Below are positions 1 through 11,299 of a stretch of 64,000 nt of DNA, piece after piece. Position 1 is the stretch's first letter, and each line of letters begins with the position of its first letter. A program made the translations under genes and the position numbers. The DNA comes from Nageia nagi (Eukaryota > Pinophyta), in assembly GCA_050084985.1 (NCBI GenBank), contig JBITNC010000001.1:5890001-5954000 (forward strand), read 5' to 3'. Under the pieces are notes generated by a model. That model was not told the origin of the DNA. It searched no databases and saw only the letters and a program-made list of their open reading frames with translations.

Positions 1-371
1 CTCTTTACCTTCCATAATAAACCCTTTTGGTTGATTCATGAAGATTTCACATCTAAGTCACCATTGAGAAATGCAATCTTAACATCAAGTTGAAAAACTT
101 TCCATCCTTGAGCTACAGAAAGAGCAAAGATAATCCTAATAGTAGGTATCTTTGTCACAGGAGCAAAGGTTTTCTCATAATCTACACCATATTTTTGAGC
201 AAAACCTTTAGCTACTAATTTTGCCTTATATTTCTCAATATCTCCAACTAAATTGAACTTGACCTTGTAGATCCATTTATTGCCAATCACATTCTTCTCA
301 TTGGGATAAAGAACCAAATCCCAAGTTTTATTTTTTATAAGCATCTCATACTCCACTTTCATGGATTCCAT
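1..371 (-). pseudogene. Copia-1 reverse transcriptase, N-terminal part
   Basis: The minus-strand translation from 371 shows the copia RT N-terminus: NKWIYKVKFN, then YKAKLVAKGFAQKYGVDY and FAPVTKIPTIR, followed by the first catalytic Asp in QLDVKIAFLNG. This domain copies the element RNA into cDNA in cytoplasmic particles. A TAA stop follows DLDVKSS at about base 33, after which the family sequence continues in frame (INQPKGFIMEGK) to base 1. The second motif with the YVDD residues lies outside the window. The domain is surely copia RT and surely non-functional as it stands. Confidence 0.9.
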
Positions 372-666
372 CTAGTACTCATGCTTTAAAGTTTCTTTGA
401 AGGATGAGGGCTCATGCTTGTTGTTAATGTTGGAAAATAAGGATTTGTTCAAAGTCATGCTCCTTGTTACCCTTTGAGTTGGAGAGTTTTTTTTCTTAAG
501 GTGACTTGTCTATATCAATATCTAACAAGCTAGGTGCAATTGAATAGACCTTTGCATCATGAACATCCTCTTTAGAAGTAGATTCTTTAGGAAGTTCATT
601 GAAATTTACATCCCTTGAAATGAACATTACTTTATAGGATGGAGAGTAGAGCCTGTAGCCTCTATG

Positions 667-1290
667 TTAATTGTCATAACCCACAAAGAGCCATTTTTCA
701 ACTCTTTTGTCCAACTTTTTCCTTTTATTAGAAATAATGTAGAAGAATGCTTCACAACCAAACACCCTAAGGTGAGAAATGTTAGGTTTTATTCCTAACC
801 ATACCTCAAAAGGAGTCTTAATTTGAATGGATTTTATAGGAAACCTATTCAAGGTGTAAATAATAGTACTCATAGTTTCTCCTCATAAGAAACTAGAAAG
901 ATTACCCAACATGCATATAGCTATCTCTATAATTATTCTATTTTTACTTTTGGTAACACCATTCTACTAAGTTTAAGGAATCATAAACTACCTCTTAATT
1001 CCATACTTAGCACAATAGTCATTGAACTCATTGCTCTTATATTCTCCCCCATTATCTAATCTTAACATCTTGATTTTATGGTTAGTTTGATTCTCAACAA
1101 AGGCCTTAAAAACCTTAAAACTCTTAAAGTTTTGATCCTTATGCTCAAGTAGATACCCAAAGGTCATCCTAATAAAGTCATAAATGAAGGTGAAGATGTA
1201 ATATGCTACTCCAAGTGACTTAGTTTGAAATGGACCCATCAAATCTAAATGCACAAGTTGAAGAGGTTGAGATGCTCTTGTTGCTTTATC
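667..1290 (-). pseudogene. Copia-1 integrase
   Basis: Two conserved pieces are visible. Residues HLDLMGPFQTKS and LRLDNGGEYKS (988-1254) carry the first and second catalytic Asp of the retroviral-type integrase core. The downstream piece at 667-873 (PFEVWLGIKPNISHLRVFGC, ending KWLFVGYDN) is the conserved C-terminal part of copia integrase. Between them the segment around 930-960 reads NGVTKSKNR, where the family has a Glu just after the Gly-Val-Ala; here it is Lys, so the third catalytic residue is lost. A stop and a frame change separate the pieces. The enzyme would have joined element cDNA to chromosomal DNA. Confidence 0.88.
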
Positions 1291-1830
1291 TTTTTCAAAC
1301 TTTTATCTATGCATCTTGCCAAGAAGGCACTTCTTGCATAGACCAAATAAAGGAGAAATTAAAGGTAACCCTTCCATAATTTCATGGTCTTTCATGACTT
1401 GAATATTATTATGGTTAAGGTGCTCTAAATAATGATGCCAAATATTACCTTTAGAACACACACTAGAAGCAAGTCACATCTTTGATAGAACTTGATCCAT
1501 AATGTAGAGGTTATCTTTCATAGATCCTTTAACTAAAGTGGCAAGTCCTTTCTTAATGCACCAAGATTGAGAGTTGAACTCAAAAGAGTACCCTTTTCTA
1601 GCAACTTGGATCATAGAGAGAAGGTTCATCCTTAACTTAGGAACATAGAGAACATTTTCAAGAACCTTTCTATGAATCAACAAACTTCCAAATTCTTGGA
1701 CTTCAATGGTAGAGTTATCACCTATCACAATTGAATATTTTATATACTTGTGAAAGTTATTAAACTTTTCTTTTTCAAAGAATAGGTGATTAGTGCAACC
1801 AGATTCAACAATCCAATTCGACAAAAAAGA
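1291..1830 (-). pseudogene. Copia-1 protease and GAG-pre-integrase region
   Basis: The aspartic protease signature reads WIVESGCTNHLFF at about 1812-1775. The family has Asp-Ser-Gly at this spot, but here the first residue is Glu (GAA), so the proteolytic centre is probably inactive. Further on is the usual VLENVLYVPKLRMNLLS stretch. Then comes the integrase zinc-binding piece, with two His in WHHYLEHLNHNN and two Cys in LCKKCLLGK near 1310-1410. The protease would cleave the gag-pol polyprotein. The reading runs in one frame to a stop at 1474 and then needs read-through. Confidence 0.85.
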
Positions 1831-2829
1831 TTGAGACATAGAGTAGAGTGCCGTAGAAAAACTAGCATGAATATTCTTCTTTCTTTTGTAGTTCTTTATA
1901 TTTCCATTACCTTTATTATTTTTCTCTCTTTTATTTTTGTAGCAATCAACTTCTTTGTGACTTTGAATGCCACAATAATTACAAGTACCATCAAATTTTT
2001 TCTTAGGATATGGATTGTTTGCTTTGCCTTTTCCATCTCTTTTATTGAAGTGGTTGTTGTTACCGTTGTTCCTATTGCTGTGGTTATTATTTCTATTGTT
2101 CCTACTACTATTGTAGCCATTACCTCTTTTCTCAAACCTTTTGGAAGAAGAAGGATAAGATTTCTTTTGATGGTTGAACTTTTTTTTGAAAAGAGTTTTG
2201 GTTGCTCCAAGAGCAACATTATTATCCTTAAGAGAAGAAATCAACACCTTATTGTTAAGGGTTTTCTCATGCTTCAAAAGGTGCCTAGAATGGTTCTGAA
2301 GGGAGAAGACTTTTTCTTAATCATAAAGCCTTATTTCCATAACTGTTACAAATTTTTCAAACTTTGGAGAAAGGATTTGAAGAATGATGAAGACCATGAG
2401 CTCATCATTGATCCTCTTGCACCCATAAACAACAACTTGGGTCCTTAGGTCAATGATTTTTTTCAAGTAGATGGCAACATTTTCATCTTCCCCTTGATAA
2501 TATTGAAGCAAATTTTGAAGAATGGTAAACCTTCTTAAAAATTTTGAACCAAGGTGGATTTATTTAAGCTTATCCCAATCTTCCTTTTCCAAGGTTGAAG
2601 AGGAAATCATTAGGAGCACATCATCTGAAATTGCATAATAAATCATGGAGGTTGCCAACTCATTCTTTGTGTTGTAAGCCTGTAGTGCCTTCTCATTTGT
2701 AGAAGGTACAAGCTTCTCATTCACTATTTGCCAAAGCTTCTATGCCTACAATTCAACTCTCATCTATGGTTCTTAAATCCCAATGTTGGAACCATCAAGA
2801 ATGTGTTTGGGTAGAAAGGATTCTCCCAT
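1831..2829 (-). pseudogene. Copia-1 gag with zinc knuckle
   Basis: The likely start is the ATG at 2829-2827 (MGESFLPKHILDGSNIGI), the first Met of the gag-like frame. A stop follows almost at once, so the N-terminus is broken. The piece read from 2511 (YYQGEDENVAIYLKKIIDLR) resembles the gag helical domain. From 2277 the protein becomes rich in Asn, Lys and Arg and carries a zinc knuckle, CNYCGIQSHKEVDC (C-x2-C-x4-H-x4-C), at about 1986-1940. This is the nucleocapsid RNA-binding part of the particle protein. It runs directly into the protease in the same frame. Confidence 0.82.
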
Positions 2830-3719
2830 TTGCTACATAAGAATGTGAAAAATAATAAGCATTTAGTTCAATAAACAACATTATATGTTTAAATCTTAAC
2901 CAAGTAAATAATACATGTTATTTTTAACACTAGAGACATACTTGATTTGATTCACAAGTGCAAATGTTTAACAAATCAAATAATCTATGTACCCATTTCT
3001 TATATTAAGAATTGTAGACGTAAAGTGACATTGTTGAGGCTTGTTTTCTTATCTAAAATTAGGCCTTCACCTAGATGCCCACATAAGAGGAGCCTAAGTA
3101 CTACCAATCCTCAACCAGTTCACCTTGGTTAGTTTTATACTTTCTTACAAGGAGAAGTACCTACTATTTTCCAAGGTTATGATGTTTATTGGATTGACCA
3201 AATTCTTAATCTTGATTAGGTTTCAAGTTGTTCTTCTAGGTTATCAGGATAATCCCTAAATGAATGTGCAAACATGTGGTATCACTACACATATGCCTAT
3301 CCACCTATTGGAGTTATGTACAGACCAACAGATGACTTAGGGTCAATTGAGAAGTACAAACTTTTTACCATTTAGATCATCAAACTTAAAGGCTCCAATC
3401 TACCTATTCTCACCTCATGGCTACCCAAACAAGTCATATTACAGAATATACATGCTGATGTATTCATTTTAGAGGGTTTTTTATATCAATATTTGCATTT
3501 TTGTTTGCATAATCAAATGAATAAAAATATGAAACATGTAGTAAAGAGCATAGATAAAACATCATCCATTTAAAAATTTGAAACCTAAGTGTCCAATGGG
3601 TTTTATTTAACAAACCCTAAAGGACATCTTTACATCATTCCTAATTTTGCACAAGTTAATTCCATACTTTGAAAAATAAAATTAGGGAGTCATCAAATGC
3701 ATTATTCCCATAACTTAAA

Positions 3720-3925
3720 AAGTTTAAGTCGTAAGCATGCATCACCAAAAAATTAAGTTCTAAGCATGTATCATTAACTTATACATTTAAGTACTAAACA
3801 TGCATCATTTAAGCATAAGCATGCATTTAAAAATTTTAAGTACTAAACATAAGCAAGAAGCATGCATTAACTTAAAAAATTGAAGTACTAAGCATAAGCA
3901 AGAAGCATGCATTATTTACTTAATT
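3720..3925. repeat. Short dispersed AAGCATGCAT-type repeats
   Basis: At least six imperfect copies of a 20-35 bp phrase combining TTAAGT, (T)ACTAA and GCATGCAT(C/T)A occur here, for example around 3736, 3799, 3824, 3860 and 3905. The palindromic hexamer GCATGC is the constant core. It lies in the copia-1 leader. I see no function. Confidence 0.55.
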
Positions 3926-5466
3926 TGCATAATTCTATTTATCACTTTGCATAAAAAAATGAATGCTTAGATAGATATCAAAAATCTAGTCATGCATCTA
4001 ATATTTTTTAAGTAAAACATAAAATTTCCCCCTTGTTTACTTAAAAAAATATTTTAAGATGTCCCCCATTCAATAGATACTAAAAAATTATTAGCCTACC
4101 TAAAAAAGGTAAGAATTTTGTACTAGTATATTTATTGTAATAAGTGCTAAAAGATTGCATTTCAAGGAAAAAAAAATGTCCTTCTTAACATTTAAGAAAA
4201 TAACACTATGTTATTTTTATTTTAATTATTTTAACCTTCTAAAATGAAAAAAAAAGGATTTAGCAATTAAAAATTTAACATTTAGAGAACTCACCACATG
4301 TTTAAAAAAAAAAAGGCATTTAAGAGGAATGAAGATATCTTACTGAACCATTAATGTAATTTTGTCCATCTACTCACTCTAAGGCAATTTTAAAAGAAAT
4401 TCATGATGAGCTTCATACGCATCATTACAATGATTTCAAATTGGAGTAGGCATTTTGAAGAATTTGGGTTCATTTAATAAAATATTTCTTGCAAGCAATA
4501 GTAAGAAAATTTAATGCACCAACCAAAAAGGACTAACAAGTCATTAAGTATGACCCTTATCCCTTTACTAAGTACCAAGATAATAGGAAAATAATTAAAA
4601 AAGGACATAAGGGTTTGGAGGGTTGATAGTGGGGAATAAAGGGGAGGTAATGAGGGTTGAGCACCACAGAGTGCATAGTGAGGGCTAGGTGGTTATGCAT
4701 TACAGAGAGTCACGTAGGAGGAGTCACTTAGGAGATTGATGCACTACTAGAGGTGTTTGCTTATTGAGGAAATAGGAAGACATCAAGGCAAAGGAGGGGG
4801 TTGCAATAGGGAAGAAAAGGCTATGATAAAGCTATGGATGCTATGGAAGAGAAGAGGAAGTCACAAGTAGGCAAAGGCTATGAGGGTGGCTAGGGAGGAT
4901 TGATCTTAAGCAAAGGAGAAAAAAAAGATCATGTTCTCTCCACCCAATAGTTAGCTCCCACTACTATCACACCATTCATTGCTTGCTGGACACTCTCATA
5001 GGTTGAAGGGAACATGCTAGCATGGATGAAAAATGAGTAGATGAGAGGGCATCAAACCTAAGATGAGGGCTAGAGAAAACATGTGGCTAAGAGAACAACC
5101 ATGATTGGCTATTAGAGGGATGAAGTGGCAGAGCTTGGCTGAGCTTGTAAGGTACCAACATAGGAACAATCTACTCACCACACAAATGGGGTTGATTGAA
5201 GTATTTTTCCATAGCCATCCATGAAAACTAGGAATGAATGACATGAAACACAGATGTGAAACATAGCCATAGGAGGAGTGGTCATTACTAAGGAAAAGTC
5301 AAAGCCCCCTTCTCATTCAAAAAAGATTTTTTTTTTTTAAAGGTTGCTATGTAAAAATTTATTTATTTTAATACCAAGGCTACCATGTATTTATTATTAT
5401 TATTTTTTAAACTAATAATAACCCCTTAAAAAAAACTTTATAAGGTCAAAAAAAACTTTTTACATG

Positions 5467-5468
<2 letters not shown>

Positions 5469-5500
<32 letters not shown>
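5469..5500. repeat. (AT)n microsatellite
   Basis: About 15 uninterrupted AT units followed by an imperfect AT tract, inside the copia-1 leader. Confidence 0.95.
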
Positions 5501-5503
<3 letters not shown>

Positions 5504-5926
5504 TATAATATCATCCTATAAAAAAGGATTGATCTCTTTAAAAAATCAAACTATGTGTAAAGATAAATAAACTTCTCATGAACTTTAAAAAAAATTGAGA
5601 GCTATCTCTTTTATTCAACAATAAATGGCCCAAAAATAATATAGCAAATTTATCTCTTTAATAGAAAATTAACAACATGCTTACTAGAGGTTAGTATAAC
5701 TAAAAGCATTATAATTCTATTTTTATCCATTTTTGCAAAATAAACTAGCTAACACATAACTCAAGATATGTTAGTATCATTAGTGAAGTAAGAAAAAATT
5801 AAGGAGATTAAAGAGTTTATACCTTCTCTTGAGTTTACCTCATAATGAAGATTAGGTTTAAGAATTAAGACCTCCAAGTTGAAGATGAGTCACCAAACCA
5901 AGGATGTGAAGAGGAGTCTCCAAGGA

Positions 5927-5938
5927 GATTTGATACCA
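5927..5938 (-). other. Primer-binding site of copia-1 (tRNA-iMet type)
   Basis: On the minus strand, TGGTATCAAATC begins a few bases after the CA end of the LTR. The plant initiator-Met type PBS is TGGTATCAGAGC, so 10 of 12 positions agree. It marks where minus-strand DNA synthesis would be primed and fixes the LTR boundary and element orientation. Confidence 0.8.
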
Positions 5939-5940
5939 AA

Positions 5941-6441
5941 TGAGATAAGCGAACTATAACATGGACAACTCTAAACTACCAAGATCACATGAAAGCTCTC
6001 AATTCACATCTATCTATCACACAAAGCAATCTCATAAAGATAACATAAGATGTAAGTGGTTCTTTCAACTAGGAGTACATTCATTAACTATATCTTTACT
6101 TCAATCACAAATACAACTCTCTTACAATCCTCCTAATCTCAACTCCTAAGCACTATCCTATAGCATAACTTTACTCCACAATTGGTGTGTAATCACAAAG
6201 AGGGAGCCTTCTATTTATAGACCAAAATCCCTCTTTGGATCACCCTCTTATCCAATATACAAAAGCATGACATGCACATCCTTTTACCCAAGGGGCATGC
6301 TCATGACATGGAGTGTAGGACAAGTTACATTATCATATTCACTTAAACACTTAAGGTATCAAATGATACCCTTAAGTATTAGTGAACTTATATTGAAGAT
6401 TATTATAAAACCTTTACAATAATGCATTATACATTCCAACA
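5941..6441 (-). repeat. 5' LTR of copia-1
   Basis: On the minus strand the segment starts TGTTGGAATG and ends TTATCTCA, giving TG...CA termini and a length of 501 bp. It is followed directly by the PBS. A TATA box lies inside, and the 2.3 kb R repeat resumes at the first base beyond its outer end. The partner LTR is outside the window, so age and target-site duplication cannot be read. Confidence 0.85.
6211..6220 (-). promoter_or_regulatory. TATA box in copia-1 LTR
   Basis: CTATAAATAG on the minus strand lies about 220-230 bp from the LTR 5' end and is followed by an A/G-rich stretch. This is a normal position for the U3/R promoter of a short copia LTR. Confidence 0.7.
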
Positions 6442-8770
6442 TAGCTGACTTATCATTCCATCACTGATGACCTGGCTCCAATGAATACTCTCCCCTTTGT
6501 TCACCTTATAAATGAATCCAAATAAATCTTTCTCAAATCTAATATCTATGGACTTCCCCAAAATTATATAAAGGAAATTGATAGTTTTATTTGTGGTATC
6601 CTGAAAGAAACACCTTTATGCTTTCATTACGGCTTGATGAGCTATACCATGTTTTTTTAGTTTCAATAAATACAAATGAAATTGCTGGGCTTGTGTCTAT
6701 TTTTATAATATTCATATTTTTTATCCTTGATTTGAAAATCTCACCACTTTTTCAGTGCCTTTTTTAGTCCAATCTATAATAACCTTTCTTTTTGTATCTA
6801 TAATGAATCTTTTGTTGAAGTTAGTATACTCAGTAACTTCCATCACTAAGGGAAATTCATTAAGAAGGGTATACTTGTAGCTGTAAAAAGTTTGGAAGAA
6901 TGGAGTATGTCTTCTCTTTGGTTTCTTCTAGGATTCCATTAGATTCTCTCAACATGAACATGGGGTCCGTATGATTCCATTCAAATATATTATATTCTCA
7001 AGTATTTCATAATACTAGGCCCTCTATTTGATTTGACCATCCTTCTTTAGTGCTATAAAGCTACTCTTGGTTAACCAAGAATAGCCACCCTCATCCTTCT
7101 TTACCTTACTCATCATGCAAAATGATTAAAATTTGCTCATCCACCATTTAAAGATAATACAAAAATCATAATTTGATCAAAAAAATTATTTTCTCAAAAT
7201 TATCTATTTTTCCTTTAGTTGCATCTAGTTAAGAGGCTAAGTCAATATGATAACTAAATCCTTAGTCACTCTGGCTTGAAATCCAAAATGATATGATAAT
7301 TAAATTCCTTAATTGATTTGAGTTTAAGTACAAAATGATGCAATAGCTAAATCCTTAGTCACTTTCAAGTAAATGCTTAAATTGTTGTAAAAAATATCTT
7401 GAGACTTAGTCATTTGATTAGAGCATGTCTGGATGCAACAATGGGGTTTTAAGTCACTTCAAACTTAAATGTTAAAAGTAGTACAACAAATGCCTTTTGG
7501 TACTTAGTTGCTCCAAGTAGAACTCAATTTCCATGTGATAATTAGTACCTTAATCACTTCCAAATTAATGTCAAAATTGATGCTATAAGAGCTAAGGGTT
7601 CAGCCACTTCAATATCTACTTCAAATGTAATGCAACAAAGGGTAAATGATTGTCTTAATTAGGCTAAGTCCCATAGACTTGGTTAGAGGAGTCTTCAATA
7701 AATAGGAAACTAATAGTGACAAGATAATGCTAGTCACTTTGCCTTAGTATTCAAACCACTCTAAAAACTCATAAGTAGTAGTCACCATCACCTAAGAAAC
7801 AAGCTCACTTCGATAGAAGGAAATTATATTGTCACTCTAACTTGGTATTTAACTCATTGCAACCACTTAAAAAAAACTTAGTTGCTTCACCTAGACTCTC
7901 AACTCACTATGAAAAGGGGATTCATGAGATATATAGGATGTAAATGGCATAGATAGATCCATGTTTATAGGAAAATTGGATAGAATGGGATATATGTTGA
8001 TGATCGTAGTAGTGTAGCCCTAAATCTGATGGTTAGGAGCAAATCAATAGGCAACTTTGGTTGATGTGAGTAGAAACTGAAGTTGGTGTGACTTGGTGGT
8101 GGTTTATTCTCTTTGATTATCTTTCCAAGTGGATGCAACCATGTACAAATCCTTTAGTCACAACAAGATAGACTTCTATGCTAATGGAACCAAAAGAAAC
8201 TCCTTGGTCACATTGAGTTGGGATGAAAGAGGATGTGCCAATAGAAAAAGCCCTTAGTTGTTCCCAAGTAGATGATAAGCTCTATGCAATTGAAGAAAAC
8301 ATAAAGATAGTCAAATTTCATCATTTTTCATTACTATTTTTGAGATGAAGACCTTTTCAATTATAGGATTTTGATGAAAATTGACTTCCACTTTTAAGTG
8401 TATAAAATGAGTTCTTAGCTTCAAAAATGAGGTTTTGAAGCTTGTCATTCAATGGTTTAGTAGGATCGAGATCTACTTGTGTTGAGGGTAGGTTCTTGCC
8501 ATCATAATTTGAGGATGGTTTTCAACAGTTTCATAGAAATTGACTTTCATGTTAATGTCTAGAATATGTGCTTTCCTCTAAGATGAAAGATACTATCGAA
8601 TAGTCCAAACTCTTTTTGTAATAAAAAAATATGATATTGAAAAATCATTATTTTTGTATTATTTAATTTTTATGTATTTTTTGTTTATTAAGGGAAATAA
8701 TAAATTTTTCTTATATACCTAACTTGAATAAAAAATGAAAAAATTATTGATCAAAATTTGGGTGGTAACA
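6442..8770. repeat. R repeat copy A: ~2.3 kb LTR-like sequence, truncated by copia-1
   Basis: The whole stretch is a diverged direct repeat of 25342-27718. Shared phrases include the region from GCTGAC and CTCTCCCCTTTGTTCACC near the left end to GGGTGGTAACA at the right end. The left limit is set by the copia-1 insertion. The right end finishes in CA and is followed at once by a PBS-like string, which would make this a plus-strand 5' LTR. Against that, the best TATA box in the family is on the minus strand. No convincing coding sequence is present. Confidence 0.75.
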
Positions 8771-8789
8771 TTGGCTCTATTTGGGGATG
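8771..8789 (+). other. PBS-like sequence after R repeat copy A
   Basis: TTGGCTCTATTTGGGGATG directly follows the ...GGTAACA end of the repeat. It resembles, with a 3 bp gap, the PBS-like string of gypsy-1 (TTAGTGACTCTATTGGGGA on the minus strand at 16628-16646) and the TGGCGACTC...GGGGA type PBS of Tat/Ogre-like gypsy elements. If real, the R repeat is a plus-strand LTR. The fit is only partial. Confidence 0.45.
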
Positions 8790-9449
8790 TCTTACCTTGG
8801 TAAGACAAAAGATCCTAGAATCTTTAGTTAATATTTCCACATATTTTATATAAAGAAACAAAAAAATGATGATCAAAATTAGAAAAAGAAAATATTTACC
8901 TTTTGGCAAAGAAAAACCCTTTCTTAGTAACATCTGATAATTCTCTTGGATAACTTTAGAACAATAGAGGTTCTTGATGAGATGTGGGAAACTTAGAAAA
9001 TTATCCAATAATCCATCAACTCAAAAGGTTTTCAAGAATCTCCTTTATTGCAATATTCATAATCCTCTTAATAAATAATTAATTAGATAATACTTGAAAA
9101 TAAGTAGAAAGTATAAGTTAATCAAACAATATTTTTGACAACACTATTTTAAAAATAATCTCCAAAGATCATGACAACTATGTAATCATTGTTACTAATA
9201 TTGAACTTGAAATGTAACTTTTTATACCAATCCATTGTTTCTTTCTTGGTACTTCAACCCTGTGTATGGTTTACCCATAGACATCCTTGGTACCTATTTA
9301 TATTGGGCATAGCCTCTACTTTTGTTAGGCATTTATAGCCTCAGTAGGGATACCTTTGACTTCAAAGAATTGCTCACACTACCAGCAAGCGTTTATAGCC
9401 TCGATGGAGTTTCTCTAAGTGTTGATAATATTTTCTTTCATCCCTTACA

Positions 9450-9529
<80 letters not shown>

Positions 9530-10049
9530 TCAATATTACCAAAGTTAGCAAAATAAATTTGAAAAGAAACAAACTTTCATCATCCATTTTAGCATTCCAA
9601 ATTCTCATAGCTAGATTGAAAAGGAGATAAATGGAAAATCATTATTATCTTAGAATTATTCATAAGATTTATTCAACTTTCCCATAGTATCAATCTCTTT
9701 TTAGAGCCCGATTTTATAAATATGAATCTTAGGAATTTTAAATATTAGTAACTTAGAAAAAACCTTAAGGTCTTTTATGGTTGAAAAGAAAATAAGCTAA
9801 ATTCTAAGAAAACCATATTGTAAAAACCTCTTTGATTTTGAGATAAATTTTGAGAGAATTCTTGGTGTTTAAAACCTTGGAAGGAAAGATAAATCACATT
9901 AAAAATTAACTTGATCAAATCATAATCATCAAAATACATAAAAAAATTTTATGGGATTTTTTAGCATTTGCATTTTTATATATATATTTTTATATAGAAA
10001 ACTTTATACACACATTATGTGCAAGAAATGTTTGGACTAATAGTCTAGT
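8790..10049. other. No gene; AT-rich spacer between R repeat and gypsy-1 integrase
   Basis: I see no conserved protein here. The minus-strand frame at 8751-9008 is open for 85 codons but resembles nothing I know. A short phrase TTTATAGCCTC occurs twice (about 9328 and 9390). I looked for a 3' LTR of gypsy-1 in this stretch and did not find one. Confidence 0.5.
9447..9528. repeat. Compound (CA)n(TA)n microsatellite
   Basis: About 22 CA units run directly into about 18 TA units. A typical compound microsatellite in which CA has probably decayed to TA. Confidence 0.97.
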
Positions 10050-11290
10050 TCAAATTTTTAAGGAGGACATCTTTGATCCTCCACTCATTTATGCTTTGTG
10101 GAAAAAACTTCTTTAGATGAATGATATTATAAGAAATTGGAAAAACATATGAGTCACCATCACAAAGTGTATAACTATAATCCAATACTTTCTCAAAAAT
10201 CTCATAGGGTCCCAACCATAGAGAGTCAAACTTTTTGTTTTTACATTTATCTTCATGGTGAGTATCCCATAAACAAACTTTATCACCTACTTTAAAGTCC
10301 CTATAATGAGCAAATTGATTGAATTTTTTTTTTTCATTTTCATTTTATTTTTTATTTCATTTTTTAAGGCTTGTTATCTATTCTCTTTGAACTCAATAAA
10401 TTCAAAGTGCCTATTGGTCAAAAGTTCTTATTCAATGTTTTCCATTAACTTCAAACTAGAAATTTCCAATTGAACTAGAAGGACAACTTATCTACCATAA
10501 ACTAGATATAACAAGGAATATTTGGTCTATTCTTTAGGTATGATTCAATTTTCCTAAAGAGTAGAATTCAATTTATGATTCCAATTTCTCATGTTAAGAT
10601 GGAGGATTCTAGCGATGATTCATCTCATATTTTTATTCATCGATCTAGCAAGACCATTTCCTTGAGGGTAATAATTTGAAACTAATTAAACTTGGACATT
10701 ATACTCTAAAGAATGATTGGTCATCTCAATGCAATTGAAACATCTAGCATTATCAATGATGATACTAATGGGAATACCAAATTTGGAAAAAATATTTTTC
10801 TCAAGGAACTCGATGAAAACTTTGGAAGTTGTTCAAAAAATTAGTATAGCTTCTACCCATTTGGTAAAATAGTTAATAGCTATGAGGATAAATATATGAC
10901 CTTTACTAGATAGAAGTTTAATTGGCCCAACAAAATAATTACCCCATTTACCAAATGGGACATCATCTATAATTGGTTTCAAAGGGGCAATTCTAAACTT
11001 CTCTCTCACAGTAAAGTTTTGATACTCAAAAAAATTATAAACATATTCATTATAGTCTTGAAACATAGTCTTCCAACAATATCTAGCCCAAAGTATTTTA
11101 TATGTAGTTATGGTAGGAGCAAAATGTTCACCACAAACTCCAGCATGAAATTCTTTGATGACACTAGAAATTTGTTCATTTTCAATACATCTTAATAAAA
11201 TACCATCAAAGTTTTTTCAACAAATAATATTATCAAGCAAATAATACTTCCCTGATTTCAATTCAAGAGCCCACTTTGTGTTTAATGATA
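10050..11290 (-). pseudogene. Gypsy-1 integrase
   Basis: The minus-strand reading shows the order of a Ty3/gypsy integrase: a zinc-finger-like N-terminus near 11250-11090 (EFHAGVCGEHF), the core from 11066 (PFGKWGNYFVGPIK, then GHIFILIAINYFTKWVEAI), SIIIDNARCFN near 10760, YYPQGNGLARSMNKNM near 10650, and the C-terminal part FKVGDKVCLWDTHHEDK and FDSLWLGPYEIFEKV near 10300-10180. Two catalytic acids are gone: the first Asp position (WGMDF in the family) reads Tyr, and the Glu after GLA reads Arg. Only the middle Asp remains. Several stops break it. Family assignment is secure. Confidence 0.85.
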
Positions 11291-11299
11291 GATGTTTTG

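Larger units (their letters stand above)
2830..5926 (-). other. Long non-coding leader of copia-1
   Basis: About 3.1 kb between gag and the PBS, with no coding stretch that I recognise on either strand. It is AT-rich, with a run of short phrases built on AAGCATGCAT between 3720 and 3920 and a purine-rich part (GGAGG, GAGGG) at 4600-4920. Copia leaders are normally far shorter, so part of this may be a nested insertion whose ends I could not see. Confidence 0.45.
1..6441 (-). mobile_element. Copia-1: Ty1/copia LTR retrotransposon, 3' part off the window
   Basis: On the minus strand the order is 5' LTR (5941-6441), primer-binding site, a long leader, gag, protease, integrase and reverse transcriptase. 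Integrase before RT is the copia order. The RT frame is still open in sense at base 1, so the rest of pol and the 3' LTR lie to the left. Stops and frameshifts in every domain make it a dead copy. It appears to have inserted into the left copy of a 2.3 kb LTR-like repeat, because that repeat resumes exactly at 6442. The 3.1 kb between PBS and gag is unusually long for a copia element and may hide another insertion. Confidence 0.85.

Noticed and set aside
1896-2219. Second minus-strand frame of 107 codons
   Set aside because: Overlaps the real gag frame in another register and has no motif.
1786-2448. Plus-strand open frame of 220 codons
   Set aside because: It is the reverse-strand shadow of copia-1 gag (Asn/Lys-rich), giving an artificial Ile/Val/Phe-rich protein. 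The minus strand has the zinc knuckle and protease.
5017-5244. Minus-strand frame of 75 codons, Trp/Cys-rich
   Set aside because: Isolated, in the non-coding leader of copia-1, with no family likeness.
9322-9630. Plus-strand frame with His-Thr and Tyr-Ile runs
   Set aside because: The runs are translation of the (CA)n(TA)n microsatellite. Nothing else suggests a gene.
8771-10049. 3' LTR of gypsy-1
   Set aside because: I compared this stretch by eye with 16650-17640 and found no shared phrases. A computed alignment would be needed to exclude a very diverged copy.
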